DNA of 64,000 nt from Brevibacterium sp. ZH18 (GCF_022748595.1 NZ_JALDSX010000004.1:62001-126000); one strand, 5' to 3'. Positions 1 through 7,830 are shown, counted from the first letter of the stretch. Notes: generated from the letters alone by a model not told the origin. Program-made: numbers and translations.

Positions 1-559
1 AGGCGTAGATGCCGATTGTGACGATGACGATCGGGATCTCCTGCCACGCCTGGTAGCTGCCGTTCGTGCCGATGAGTGCCGGCAGGGCGAAGGCGATCGC
101 GGCGAGGACGATGATGAGCGAAAGATAGGTCGACGTGCCGGTGCGGTTATGGGCGAGACTGCCGTGTCGCAGCCCCGCCACCAGCAGGCATAGTCCGATC
201 ACGGCGTTGAGGATGATCATCGACACGGCCATGACGGAGTCGCGGGCGATCGTGGCATGCTCGCCGGGTCCGAGGAGGACGGCGGTGATGAGGACGACCT
301 CGATGAGCACGATCGACAGTGTGAGCACGAGTGACCCATAGGGGTCGCCGAGACGGCGAGCGAGATGCTCGGCTTCGTGTACGACGCCGAATGCGCAGAT
401 GAGGATGACTGCGACGATGAGCGCGGTGATGAGCAGTGGTGCCGGAACCGGGGGAGCCAGCAATGGACCGGCGGCGAGGAGGGCGGCGAATGCGCCCCAG
501 CCGAGGACGAGGCGGACGATCGCGGTGGGAGTGAGGATGCTGCGGACGGTGGCAGACAT
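1..559 (-). CDS. chaA: Ca2+/H+ antiporter (ChaA/CAX type), 3' end cut by window edge
   Basis: Only the first 186 codons are inside the window; the gene runs off the left edge. The start ATG at 559 has a purine-rich AGCAGGA stretch upstream. The protein begins with a hydrophobic helix and then reads VVHEAEHLARRLGDPYGSLV followed by helix LTLSIVLIEVVLI, the acidic segment typical of the calcium/cation antiporter family, where the Glu residues take part in cation exchange. At least five membrane segments are visible. Expected role: inner-membrane export of Ca2+ (or Na+/K+) in exchange for protons. Family assignment comes from the recognised motif; ion specificity cannot be read from the sequence. 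Confidence 0.82.
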   Translation of the reverse strand, partial: MSATVRSILTPTAIVRLVLGWGAFAALLAAGPLLAPPVPAPLLITALIVAVILICAFGVVHEAEHLARRLGDPYGSLVLTLSIVLIEVVLITAVLLGPGEHATIARDSVMAVSMIILNAVIGLCLLVAGLRHGSLAHNRTGTSTYLSLIIVLAAIAFALPALIGTNGSYQAWQEIPIVIVTIGIYA

Positions 560-735
560 TGAAAAAGTCCTGCTTCTTTGAGGCCGTCCTCATCGTGACT
601 GATCGCATTCGGGTCGTCCCGGGCGTTTATTGCATCTGCTACTCAGTCCCATGGTATCGAGAGTGCTCTGGCCTGGGCAAACGATTGGTCGTGAAGTTAT
701 CCGACGCCAATCCTGTGCGCGGTCGTTAGGGCCTC

Positions 736-993
736 TCAGCCAGGACGTGAGAAGCATTTGAAGTTCGCAATACGTGAGCGTGAACGTCTGGGGCTATCAG
801 CAGCAATTGCAAGGTCATAGGCGTTGCGGAGCGCGACTTCGAAGTGTGCAATGTCGTGCATCAAGGCTTGTCCCGCTTCGACATTCCACTCATAGAGGGC
901 CAGGGCACGCACGCGGTTTCCGCAACACTCATCCAGGTAGCGTTGGAAGCGCTCCGCGCCGAGCCCGGAATCGATCCACTGGTCCGACGAGAC
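736..993 (-). pseudogene. Truncated Abi-like (abortive infection family) gene fragment
   Basis: The open frame between an in-frame TGA (994-996) and a TGA at 736-738 gives 85 residues without an obvious start codon. It contains RALALYEWN followed by HFEVALRNAYD. This spaced pattern (RF..YL, RAL.LYEWN, EVALRN) is what I know from the N-terminal part of actinobacterial Abi-like proteins. The frame ends soon after that block in a basic tail unlike the family, so most of the C-terminal half is missing. It lies about 30 bp beyond the arsR stop codon, in the same direction. I read it as the relic of a phage-defence gene. The assignment is from memory of the family; a short functional protein is possible but unlikely because no start is visible. 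Confidence 0.55.
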
Positions 994-1024
994 TCAGACA
1001 AACAGCCCGGATCGATCCGTGAGC

Positions 1025-1396
1025 TTAAGCAGGGGAGAGGAAGGTGGCTATCCGTTCCAGGGTCTCAGCTGCCAGAGAGTAGTACGACCAGACCCCGCGC
1101 TTCTCCCGGTGGAGAACTCCGGCGTCGACGAGGATCTTCAGGTGGTGGGAGACCGTCGGCTGGCCGAGTCCGACCGGATCGATGAGATCGCACGCGCACG
1201 TCTCGCTTCCGTTGTTGGCAGCAACCAGGGAAACCAACCGCAGGCGCGTCGGATCGGCGAGTGCCTTGAGGGTGCGCGCGAACTCCTGGGCTTCGGTGGC
1301 ATCCAGCGGCTCGGCAGTCAGTGTGGTGCAGCAGCTCGCCGAGGCGGGTGCGGGCAATGTCTGTTCAGTGGTCACCCGTCCATTATGCCCATACAT
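1025..1396 (-). CDS. arsR: ArsR/SmtB-family metalloregulator of the arsenic operon
   Basis: A winged-helix repressor of 123 residues if read from ATG 1396, or 116 from GTG 1375. The recognition region reads LADPTRLRLVSLVAAN and QPTVSHHLKILVDAGVLHREKRG, the standard ArsR helix-turn-helix and wing. Cysteines lie near the N-terminus (SCCTT) and in ETCACDLI, which is consistent with As(III)/Sb(III) sensing by Cys residues near the DNA-binding helix. It is divergent from acr3, with inverted repeats between the two starts, so it probably represses itself and the ars operon until arsenite binds. The longer open frame upstream of 1396 crosses the operator region and is unlikely to be translated. Confidence 0.9.
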   Translation of the reverse strand: MYGHNGRVTTEQTLPAPASASCCTTLTAEPLDATEAQEFARTLKALADPTRLRLVSLVAANNGSETCACDLIDPVGLGQPTVSHHLKILVDAGVLHREKRGVWSYYSLAAETLERIATFLSPA

Positions 1397-1405
1397 TGAC
1401 AGTTG

Positions 1406-1445
1406 TCGATATGTAGTGGTTGGATTCATATCGATACCCATCGAT
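1406..1445. promoter_or_regulatory. Candidate ArsR operator(s) in arsR-acr3 intergenic region
   Basis: TCGATATG (1406-1413) and CATATCGA (1427-1434) form a perfect 8-bp inverted repeat with a 13-bp spacer. A self-complementary ATCGAT occurs twice just to the right (1430-1435 and 1440-1445). The position between divergent arsR and acr3 is where an ArsR dimer would be expected to bind. The repeats are seen directly; binding is inferred. Confidence 0.6.
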
Positions 1446-1517
1446 GTTTGAGGTCCAGAGAGCTCAGTCGTCGCAGACTCAATCCGTACCTTCCGTACAA
1501 CCCGTGCAAGGAGTTCG

Positions 1518-2633
1518 ATGAGCACCACAGGAACTGAGCGCGCCGGGGAACCGGCCCAGGCCAAACTGTCGACCCTCGACCGTTTCCTGCCGGTGTGGAT
1601 CATCGCAGCGATGGTGCTCGGCCTGCTGCTTGGCCGCCTCGTGCCGGGACTTGGTGCGGCGTTGGACTCGATCAAGATCGCCGACGTGTCGCTGCCGATT
1701 GCTCTGGGGCTGCTGGTGATGATGTACCCGGTGCTGGCCAAGGTCCGCTACAACGAGACCGGCCGGGTGCTCGCCGATAAGAAGCTGATGATCACCTCCC
1801 TGCTCATCAACTGGCTGGCAGCACCAGCATTCATGTTCGCCCTCGCCTGGCTCTTCCTGCCCGACCTTCCCGAATATCGGACGGGACTGATCATCGTCGG
1901 CCTCGCCCGCTGCATCGCCATGGTCCTCATCTGGAACGACCTCGCCTGCGGTGACCGCGAAGCCGCAGCTGTCCTCGTCGCGATCAATTCGGTATTCCAG
2001 GTCCTCGCCTTCGGTCTCCTCGGCTGGTTCTACCTGCAGTGGCTGCCGAATCTGCTGGGACTGCCGACGACCAGCGGCGAATTCTCCTTCTGGGCGATCA
2101 CCCTCAGCGTCCTCGTCTTCCTCGGCATACCGCTCTTGGCCGGCTTCCTCACCCGCACCATCGGTGAGAAGACTAAGGGCCGAACCTGGTACGAAGACCG
2201 ATTCCTGCCCAAGATCGGGCCCTTCGCGCTCTACGGACTGCTGTTCACCATCGTCCTGCTCTTCGCTCTCCAGGGTGATGAGATCACCTCGAATCCATTG
2301 AATGTCGCCCGCATCGCGCTGCCGCTGCTCATCTACTTCATTGTCGTCTTCGCCGTCGGCATGATCGTGGGACGTGCCCTGCACCTCGGCTACGAGAAGA
2401 CGACCACGCTTGCGTTCACCGCTGCCGGAAACAACTTCGAACTCGCCATCGCCGTGGCCATCGGCACCTACGGAGTCGCCTCCGGGCAGGCTCTTGCCGG
2501 TGTCGTCGGCCCCCTCATCGAGGTCCCCATCCTCGTCGCCCTCGTCTACGTGGCCCTGTGGTCACGACGCCGCTTCTTCCCCGAATTCGCCGGAGGCCAG
2601 ATGGCCCCGAACCGACAGGAGTCGCACTCATGA
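1518..2633 (+). CDS. acr3: Acr3-type arsenite efflux transporter
   Basis: A 371-residue protein with about ten hydrophobic helices, the usual size for the BART-superfamily Acr3 arsenite/H+ antiporter. The hallmark segment LARCIAMVLIWNDLACG is present; its Cys (residue 132) matches the conserved TM4 cysteine needed for As(III) transport in characterised Acr3 proteins. NNFELAIAVAIG near the C-terminus is also typical. A strong AAGGAG at 1508-1513 fixes the start at ATG 1518. The stop overlaps the arsC start as ATGA, so translation is probably coupled. It expels the arsenite made by the two ArsC reductases encoded downstream. Confidence 0.95.
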   Translation: MSTTGTERAGEPAQAKLSTLDRFLPVWIIAAMVLGLLLGRLVPGLGAALDSIKIADVSLPIALGLLVMMYPVLAKVRYNETGRVLADKKLMITSLLINWLAAPAFMFALAWLFLPDLPEYRTGLIIVGLARCIAMVLIWNDLACGDREAAAVLVAINSVFQVLAFGLLGWFYLQWLPNLLGLPTTSGEFSFWAITLSVLVFLGIPLLAGFLTRTIGEKTKGRTWYEDRFLPKIGPFALYGLLFTIVLLFALQGDEITSNPLNVARIALPLLIYFIVVFAVGMIVGRALHLGYEKTTTLAFTAAGNNFELAIAVAIGTYGVASGQALAGVVGPLIEVPILVALVYVALWSRRRFFPEFAGGQMAPNRQESHS

Positions 2634-3046
2634 CCTCAACCGAAATGAAACCCACCGTCCTCTTCGTCTGCGTGCACAACGCCGGCCGGTCACAGATGGC
2701 TGCCGGTTTCCTCCGCGAGCTCGGGGCCGATCGAGTTGAGGTCCGCTCCGCTGGCAGCGAGCCGAGGGACATGATCAACCCGACCGCCGCCGAGGCGATG
2801 GCTGAGGTCGGCATCGACATCACCGACCAGCAGCCGAAGATTCTCACCCCGGACACGGTGAAGACCTCGGATGTGGTGATCACCATGGGCTGCGGCGATG
2901 CCTGCCCCATCTTCCCCGGCAAACGCTACGAAGACTGGGAACTCGACGACCCGGCAGGTCAGGGAATCGAGACCGTGCGCATCATCCGCGACGACATTCG
3001 CGCTCGAATTAAGGCTCTGCTGAACAGCCTGGAGGATGCATCATGA
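2630..3046 (+). CDS. arsC: Arsenate reductase, low-molecular-weight phosphatase fold (first copy)
   Basis: 138 residues from the ATG that overlaps the acr3 stop. A longer in-frame extension exists but would run antiparallel through the acr3 C-terminus region and is not needed. The P-loop VCVHNAGRSQMA carries the canonical CX5R nucleophile motif near the N-terminus. TMGCGDACPIFPGKRYEDWEL carries two further Cys and the DWEL-DDP segment typical of ArsC. Role: reduction of arsenate to arsenite, in actinobacteria with thioredoxin or mycothiol as electron donor; which one applies cannot be decided here. It overlaps the next gene as ATGA. Confidence 0.93.
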   Translation: MTSTEMKPTVLFVCVHNAGRSQMAAGFLRELGADRVEVRSAGSEPRDMINPTAAEAMAEVGIDITDQQPKILTPDTVKTSDVVITMGCGDACPIFPGKRYEDWELDDPAGQGIETVRIIRDDIRARIKALLNSLEDAS

Positions 3047-4554
3047 CTGAGTCCACGCCGCTGGCTGAACTTCCGGTTGTCATCATCGGTGCTGGCCCTG
3101 TCGGGCTTGCCGCCGCAGCGCACGTCGTCGCTCGCGATATGGAGCCGCTCATCTTCGAAGCTGGTTCGAGGCCTGCCGCGGCGGTGAGTCAGTGGGGCCA
3201 CATCGGTCTCTTCTCACCATGGAAGTACAACATCGACCAGGCCGCCCGCGCCCTACTCGATCCGACAGGATGGGTCGAGCCCAATGGCGACTACCTGCCG
3301 ACCGGGGCTGAACTCGTGGCCGAGTACCTCGCACCCTTGGCCGCGACGCCACAACTGAGCAACACGATTCGCACTCAGACACGAGTCATCGCAGTCAGCC
3401 GCGTAGGCAAAGATCGCACGCGGACCCCGGGCCGTGGTGATACTCCGTTCCTCGTTCGCACCCAGAACGTACAAGGGGAGATCGAAGACCACCTCGCACG
3501 CGCCGTCATCGACACCTCCGGCACCTGGGAAAGCCCGAACCCTCTCGGCCAAGCAGGACTGCCAGCCATCGGGGAACCAGCGGCCCGAGAAGCTGGGCTC
3601 GTCACCTCGCCGTTGCCCGACGTCCTCGGCCGAGATCGAGCACAGTTCGCTGGCCGGCACGCACTTGTCGTCGGGGCCGGCCACTCGGCAGCCAATACTC
3701 TGCTGGCACTGGGGGAGCTCCGCGAGGCTGAACCGTCCACTCGCATCAGCTGGGCCATTCGCGGAACTGATCCTGCCAGTGTCTACGGCGGTGGCGACCA
3801 AGACGGGTTGCCCGCACGTGGGGCGCTGGGCACGCGACTGCGCAACCTCGTTGAGGCCGGAGCCATCGAGGTTCACACCTCGACGACCATTACGGAACTG
3901 CGCATCGCGGCGCAGACGAACTCTGACTTCAGCACCACCTCGGCGACGGATATCCCAAGCGCACTCACGATCACCGGGACCACCTCGGCGGGCGCTGCCT
4001 CGCTCGACGCGGACCTGGTCGTTCCGACCACAGGTTTCCGGCCAGACCTCAGCTTCCTGCGCGAGATTCGACTCGATCTCGACTCGATCGTCGAGGCGCC
4101 TACGGGTCTTGGGCCACTGATCGACCCGGAGCACCACAGCTGCGGAACCGTCGCACCACACGGCGCTCGCCTCCTGTCCCACCCAGAGAAGGATTTCTAC
4201 ATCGCAGGGATGAAGTCCTACGGGCGAGCGCCCACATTCCTCATGGCTACCGGCTACGAGCAGGTTCGTTCGATCGTCGCCGCCATCGCCGGTGACCAGG
4301 CGGCCGCCGATAAGGTCGAGCTCGTGCTTCCGGAGACCGGAGTCTGCTCGGCTGACATCGGTTCCTCGTGCGACGTTCCATCGGCTGCCTCTGTGGCTGA
4401 CGATGATGGCGGATGCTGCGGACCAGCGCCGGTGGGCGAGGCTGAACCTGCGGCTGAAGGCTCCGGCTGCTGCGGCTCGACCCCGCAACCGGTCACACTG
4501 GGCATTCCCACCGGGCTGGAACACGGTCGCGGCGCACACCAGGATGCACGATGA
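3043..4554 (+). CDS. FAD-dependent oxidoreductase of the ars operon, with Cys-pair tail
   Basis: 503 residues. The N-terminus reads VVIIGAGPVGLAAAAH, an FAD-binding Rossmann motif. A second dinucleotide-binding motif, VVGAGHSAANTLLALG, follows near residue 210, and ATGYEQVRSI near residue 405 matches the C-terminal FAD contact of flavin monooxygenase/ferredoxin-reductase-like enzymes. The last about 75 residues form a low-complexity tail with two CCG motifs (GGCCGPAP and SGCCGS) plus single Cys residues. ATGA overlaps on both sides place it firmly in the operon. Similar flavoproteins (ArsO-like) occur in actinobacterial ars clusters, but their reaction is poorly defined. The tail may bind As(III); this is inference. 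Confidence 0.75.
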   Translation: MTESTPLAELPVVIIGAGPVGLAAAAHVVARDMEPLIFEAGSRPAAAVSQWGHIGLFSPWKYNIDQAARALLDPTGWVEPNGDYLPTGAELVAEYLAPLAATPQLSNTIRTQTRVIAVSRVGKDRTRTPGRGDTPFLVRTQNVQGEIEDHLARAVIDTSGTWESPNPLGQAGLPAIGEPAAREAGLVTSPLPDVLGRDRAQFAGRHALVVGAGHSAANTLLALGELREAEPSTRISWAIRGTDPASVYGGGDQDGLPARGALGTRLRNLVEAGAIEVHTSTTITELRIAAQTNSDFSTTSATDIPSALTITGTTSAGAASLDADLVVPTTGFRPDLSFLREIRLDLDSIVEAPTGLGPLIDPEHHSCGTVAPHGARLLSHPEKDFYIAGMKSYGRAPTFLMATGYEQVRSIVAAIAGDQAAADKVELVLPETGVCSADIGSSCDVPSAASVADDDGGCCGPAPVGEAEPAAEGSGCCGSTPQPVTLGIPTGLEHGRGAHQDAR

Positions 4555-4982
4555 ACTCACCGGGAGACACGATGAAAACACCACCTCACGTCCTCTTCGT
4601 CTGTGTGAAGAACGGCGGAAAATCACAGATGGCCGCCGGCCTCATGAACAACATCGCCGGCGACTCGGTCGATGTCGCCTCCGGCGGCACCAAGCCCGGC
4701 ACCTCGCTCAATCAGCTTTCGGTGGATTCTCTGGCCGAATTGGGCATCGACATCAGCGAAGGAAGCCCGAAGCCGGTCACCCCAGCCGATCTGGAAGCAG
4801 CCGATGTCGTCGTCACCTTGGGGCGAGAAGCGAAAGTGCATGCGCCCGACGGAACCAGGCTCGAGACCTGGGACACCGACGAACCTTCTGAGCGCGGCAT
4901 TGACGGAATCGAGCGCATGCGTTTGGTCCGCGATGACATCAGCGAACGCGTCAAGGACCTGCTGAGCCGCCTGCAGTCATAG
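4551..4982 (+). CDS. Second ArsC-like low-molecular-weight phosphatase-family protein
   Basis: 143 residues if started at the ATG overlapping the previous stop, or 136 from ATG 4572, which has GGGAG just upstream and is equally plausible. The N-terminus is FVCVKNGGKSQMAAG, clearly related to the first ArsC. The P-loop Arg of CX5R is replaced by Lys, and the later Cys pair of the first copy is absent (TLGREAKVHAPDG instead). The DTDEPSERG segment aligns with the ArsC DDP region. Such CVKNGGKS proteins are common in actinobacterial ars clusters. It may be an arsenate reductase with a different donor, or a partner protein. Last gene of the ars operon; convergent with the next gene. Confidence 0.8.
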   Translation: MNSPGDTMKTPPHVLFVCVKNGGKSQMAAGLMNNIAGDSVDVASGGTKPGTSLNQLSVDSLAELGIDISEGSPKPVTPADLEAADVVVTLGREAKVHAPDGTRLETWDTDEPSERGIDGIERMRLVRDDISERVKDLLSRLQS

Positions 4983-4983
4983 C

Positions 4984-5622
4984 TCAGCTCTGCCCTGCCT
5001 TCTGCGCACCGGTGACGGCCGAGCTGCCCAGGTCTCCCTTCGGCAGAGGCTCCTGAGCACTGAGCGCTTGGCTCCAGGCATCAGTCGTCGCCACGGCGGC
5101 CCAGTTCGAATGCAGAACCGCCATCAGGGTTGTATGCACGGTCTTGGCATCGGCGAAGCCGGCATCATTGGCGATGTTGATAGCACCGGTCGCGTCCGAG
5201 AGCACTTCCGTGGTGAAGCCAAGCACCTCGGCACTCGCCGCTGAGGAGAGGATGCAGTTGTTCGTCATGTACCCGACCAGCGTCACGGTGTCGACGTCTT
5301 TCTCGCGCAGCCATGATTCCAGGTCGGTGTCGGCATAGACGGAGCCGTACTCCTTGACCACTGACTTCCAGGAATCAGTCTGGCGCTGTGCGACCTCGGG
5401 GTGGAGTGCGAAACCGGGCTCGTTCGGATTGAACACGGGCGCCTCAGTGCCCATGGTGTGCTGAATGACGGCGACGGGGATGTCCGCGGCAACCGCGGCG
5501 TCGATGGCCGCAGTGATCTTCGGCAGTGACTGGTCATGGCTCGGGTACTGGATCTCCAGCGGGCCGTCGAAGTACTGCTGCTGCACATCGACGAGGACAA
5601 GGGCACGGCGCGCGGTAGGCAT
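4984..5622 (-). CDS. Isochorismatase-like cysteine hydrolase
   Basis: 212 residues from ATG 5622, preceded by TTTGGAG. The longer open frame has no better start. The fold is recognised from RALVLVDVQQQYFDGPLE (catalytic Asp near residue 11) and VTLVGYMTNNCILSSA (nucleophilic Cys in NNC), the Asp/Cys pair of the isochorismatase/nicotinamidase superfamily; the catalytic Lys is probably in the SWKSVVKE region. Substrate unknown: members hydrolyse nicotinamide, carbamoyl or other amide/vinyl-ether groups. It is divergent from a GlxA/AraC regulator, a pairing common for small hydrolases controlled by that regulator. Confidence 0.85.
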   Translation of the reverse strand: MPTARRALVLVDVQQQYFDGPLEIQYPSHDQSLPKITAAIDAAVAADIPVAVIQHTMGTEAPVFNPNEPGFALHPEVAQRQTDSWKSVVKEYGSVYADTDLESWLREKDVDTVTLVGYMTNNCILSSAASAEVLGFTTEVLSDATGAINIANDAGFADAKTVHTTLMAVLHSNWAAVATTDAWSQALSAQEPLPKGDLGSSAVTGAQKAGQS

Positions 5623-5791
5623 AGCGAAGCTCCAAAGTTGTGATGAGTGAAGAAGTGGCGCGAATCCGCGGCACATCTCCAGTGTGCAAGAGCCGACCGA
5701 GGGCTGCCAGCAGCATAAATGCTCATCTACGATGGAATTACGCCAAACTGATTCCAGCCAATCAGTAAGCAGTCATCGGGAGGAGCCTGCC

Positions 5792-6748
5792 GTGCGCATC
5801 GCCATCTACGCCTTCACCGGCATCACCATGTTCCACCTGTCCGTGCCGCAGATGGTCTTCGATGAGGTTGCCCGCCAAGGCCTCGCCACGTGGGAGACGA
5901 TTCTGTTCTCCGACGACGCCGAGCCGATCACGACGGCGGAGGGATACCAGATCACCGGGGTGAGTGGGCCGGAAGCGGCATCCGGCGCCGAGGTGGTCGT
6001 GGTCCCGTCCTGGTACGACGATGGTCGCCCGGCTGGGCAACCCCTGCGAGAGCTGCTGGTTGCCAGCCATGACCGGGGTGCTTCCATTGCCGGACTGTGC
6101 CTGGGCACGTTCCCCATCGCGGATGCTGGTCTGCTCGCCGGCCGCAAGGCGGTGACGCACTGGCAAGGGTTCGACCAGCTCACGGCTCGGCATCCGGATC
6201 TGGAGATCGATGATTCGGTTCTCTACATCGATCACGGCGATGTCATCACCTCGGCTGGCACCGCCTCGGCGCTGGATGCCTGTCTGCACATGGTCCGGAC
6301 TCGACTGGGTGCCGCCGCGGCCAACCAGGTGGCGCGCAGTCTGGTCATTGCTCCGCATCGCGACGGTGGGCAGGCGCAGTACATCCAGCGACCATTGCCT
6401 GAGCGTGCCGATGATGATTCGATCTCGGCGGTGCTCGATTGGGCGGCGCACCACCTGGACGAAGACCTGTCGGTCGAGAGATTGGCCGAGGTCGCACATA
6501 TGAGCCTGCGGACCTTCATCCGCACCTTTCGGGCATCGACTGGGGCGACACCTGCTTCATGGGTGCGGATGCGCCGCCTCGATGAGGCCAGGCGGGCACT
6601 GGAGGCTACGAGCCTGTCGATCGATCAGATCGCCGTGAATTGCGGCTTCGGCAGCGTGGTCACGCTGCGGCAGAACTTCGCTGCCGCGTTCAATGTCACG
6701 CCGTCGGAGTATCGACGTCGCTTCGAAGCGCAGCCGTCTTCCCCTTGA
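5792..6748 (+). CDS. GlxA-family transcriptional regulator (DJ-1/PfpI domain plus AraC HTH)
   Basis: 318 residues from GTG 5792, chosen because GGGAGGA lies 8 bp upstream and the protein then begins directly with the domain (VRIAIYAFTGITMF). Residues about 1-190 are a glutamine-amidotransferase-like DJ-1/PfpI domain with SIAGLCLGTFPIADAGLL, the Cys-elbow region. Residues about 215-310 are an AraC double HTH (LSVERLAEVAHMSLRTFIRTF, then IDQIAVNCGFGSV). It probably controls the divergent hydrolase and perhaps the doxX gene. Its 3' end overlaps the 3' end of the convergent doxX gene by 53 bp. Confidence 0.9.
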   Translation: MRIAIYAFTGITMFHLSVPQMVFDEVARQGLATWETILFSDDAEPITTAEGYQITGVSGPEAASGAEVVVVPSWYDDGRPAGQPLRELLVASHDRGASIAGLCLGTFPIADAGLLAGRKAVTHWQGFDQLTARHPDLEIDDSVLYIDHGDVITSAGTASALDACLHMVRTRLGAAAANQVARSLVIAPHRDGGQAQYIQRPLPERADDDSISAVLDWAAHHLDEDLSVERLAEVAHMSLRTFIRTFRASTGATPASWVRMRRLDEARRALEATSLSIDQIAVNCGFGSVVTLRQNFAAAFNVTPSEYRRRFEAQPSSP

Positions 6749-7160
6749 ATAGGAACCGGTCGACGCTGAAGCGGCCCGGACCCGTGGCAGCCAGCAGCAG
6801 AGCGCCTGCGGCCAGAGCGGCGACAAGTTCCCAGCCGCCCTGATCGACGAACGGCACAGGGGTGAGGTGGACGATGACCAATGCGCCGATGAGGTTGGCG
6901 GCCAGCAGGATGCCGACGATGGGAGTCAGAGCGCCGAGGATGAGCAGCGCTCCGCCGATGAGCTCGACGAAGGTCGCGAACGGTGCCGCAATGTCTGGCA
7001 GCGGCACACCCATCTGAGCGAAGGACTGCGAGGTACCCGAGACGGTCCACTCATTGAACTTCTGCCAGCCGTGGGCGATGAAGATGACGCCGAGGGTGAT
7101 CCGGGCGAAGACGGTGATGATGTCGCGGGCGATGGTCGGGAATCCAGTCGTGGCGTACAC
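6696..7160 (-). CDS. DoxX-family membrane protein
   Basis: 154 residues from GTG 7160, preceded by GGAG at the right distance; a TTG at 7190 would add ten residues. Four hydrophobic segments are visible, with the family pattern RITLGVIFIAHGWQKF and FATFVELIGGALLILGALT. DoxX/MSMEG-type proteins are small inner-membrane proteins; in mycobacteria one takes part in a redox complex with SodA and a thiol-oxidoreductase, but most have no known role. The 3' end overlaps the regulator gene on the opposite strand. The leader shares an 11-mer with the isochorismatase-like gene (7167-7177 and 5630-5640). Confidence 0.88.
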   Translation of the reverse strand: MYATTGFPTIARDIITVFARITLGVIFIAHGWQKFNEWTVSGTSQSFAQMGVPLPDIAAPFATFVELIGGALLILGALTPIVGILLAANLIGALVIVHLTPVPFVDQGGWELVAALAAGALLLAATGPGRFSVDRFLFKGKTAALRSDVDTPTA

Positions 7161-7263
7161 AGCGATCTCCAAAGTTGGTTGAAATTGCAACTACAGAGTA
7201 TTCGCCGCGTTTGGCAGAACCCTGGCAACAGCCTCACTTGTCGTCTGGGACAATCGCGAGCGC

Positions 7264-7830
7264 TCAGAACCCGTAGGCGGCGTTCTTGGCCTCCCGGATC
7301 GAGGCATAGGTCTGCGTGAGCACGAGAGTGTCCTCGACGAGCCGGTCGAGGCGCGCGATGACATCGTTGTTGACGATCTGGCCCCGCAGCAGGTCCTTCT
7401 CCTCGATGAACACATAGGGCTGGACGACCTGCGCCTTCATATAGGTCAAGATCGGCTGCAGCTGCTGTTGGGGAACCATATAGTGCTTGGCTGAACCCGC
7501 GGTCGCGACCATGGCCACGACCTTGTCCCGGAAGGCATTGACCGGCAGCAGGTCGAAGATGTTCTTCAAAGTCGCCGGTATCGAGGCTTGGAAGATCGGG
7601 GTGCCGATGATGATCACATCAGCGTCCATGAGAGCCCGGGTCACGCGACCGGTATCGCCGGTGTATTCGGTGAAGTTGCGGCCGTCGCTGAAGACCATGT
7701 CGACCTCGGCGAGGTCGATGAGTGTGGCCTCGACGTTTGGGTCCTGGACCATCACCGTCTGGGTGAGGTGTTCCATGACCGTGCGCGTCTTCGTGCCTAC
7801 GTTCGAACCGGATAGAGCGACGAGCTTCAT
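7264..7830 (-). CDS. NADPH-dependent FMN reductase (CE1759-like)
   Basis: 188 residues with a flavodoxin-like fold: MKLVALSGSNVGTKTR is the phosphate-binding loop, ADVIIIGTPIFQASIPATLKN the second flavin contact, and AMVATAGSAKHYMVPQQQL follows. It supplies reduced FMN. Its ATG overlaps the stop of the upstream LLM oxidoreductase (ATGA), so the two proteins are almost certainly a two-component monooxygenase pair, as in the CE1758/CE1759 families of actinobacteria. The substrate is unknown. Confidence 0.9.
   Translation of the reverse strand: MKLVALSGSNVGTKTRTVMEHLTQTVMVQDPNVEATLIDLAEVDMVFSDGRNFTEYTGDTGRVTRALMDADVIIIGTPIFQASIPATLKNIFDLLPVNAFRDKVVAMVATAGSAKHYMVPQQQLQPILTYMKAQVVQPYVFIEEKDLLRGQIVNNDVIARLDRLVEDTLVLTQTYASIREAKNAAYGF

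Noticed and set aside
844-1185. Plus-strand frame of 113 codons upstream of acr3
   Set aside because: It is antisense to the Abi-like fragment and to the end of arsR, both of which have recognisable protein content.
1396-1425. TTGACA at 1396-1401 as -35 of acr3
   Set aside because: No acceptable -10 hexamer at 16-18 bp; the best match (TTGGAT) is poor and overlaps the repeat spacer.
1479-2384. 301-codon minus-strand frame opposite acr3
   Set aside because: It is a shadow of acr3, rich in Glu/Gln/Asp/Gly repeats, with no family features.
3253-4626. 457-codon minus-strand frame opposite the flavoprotein
   Set aside because: Antisense to a gene with clear FAD motifs and ATGA coupling on both sides.
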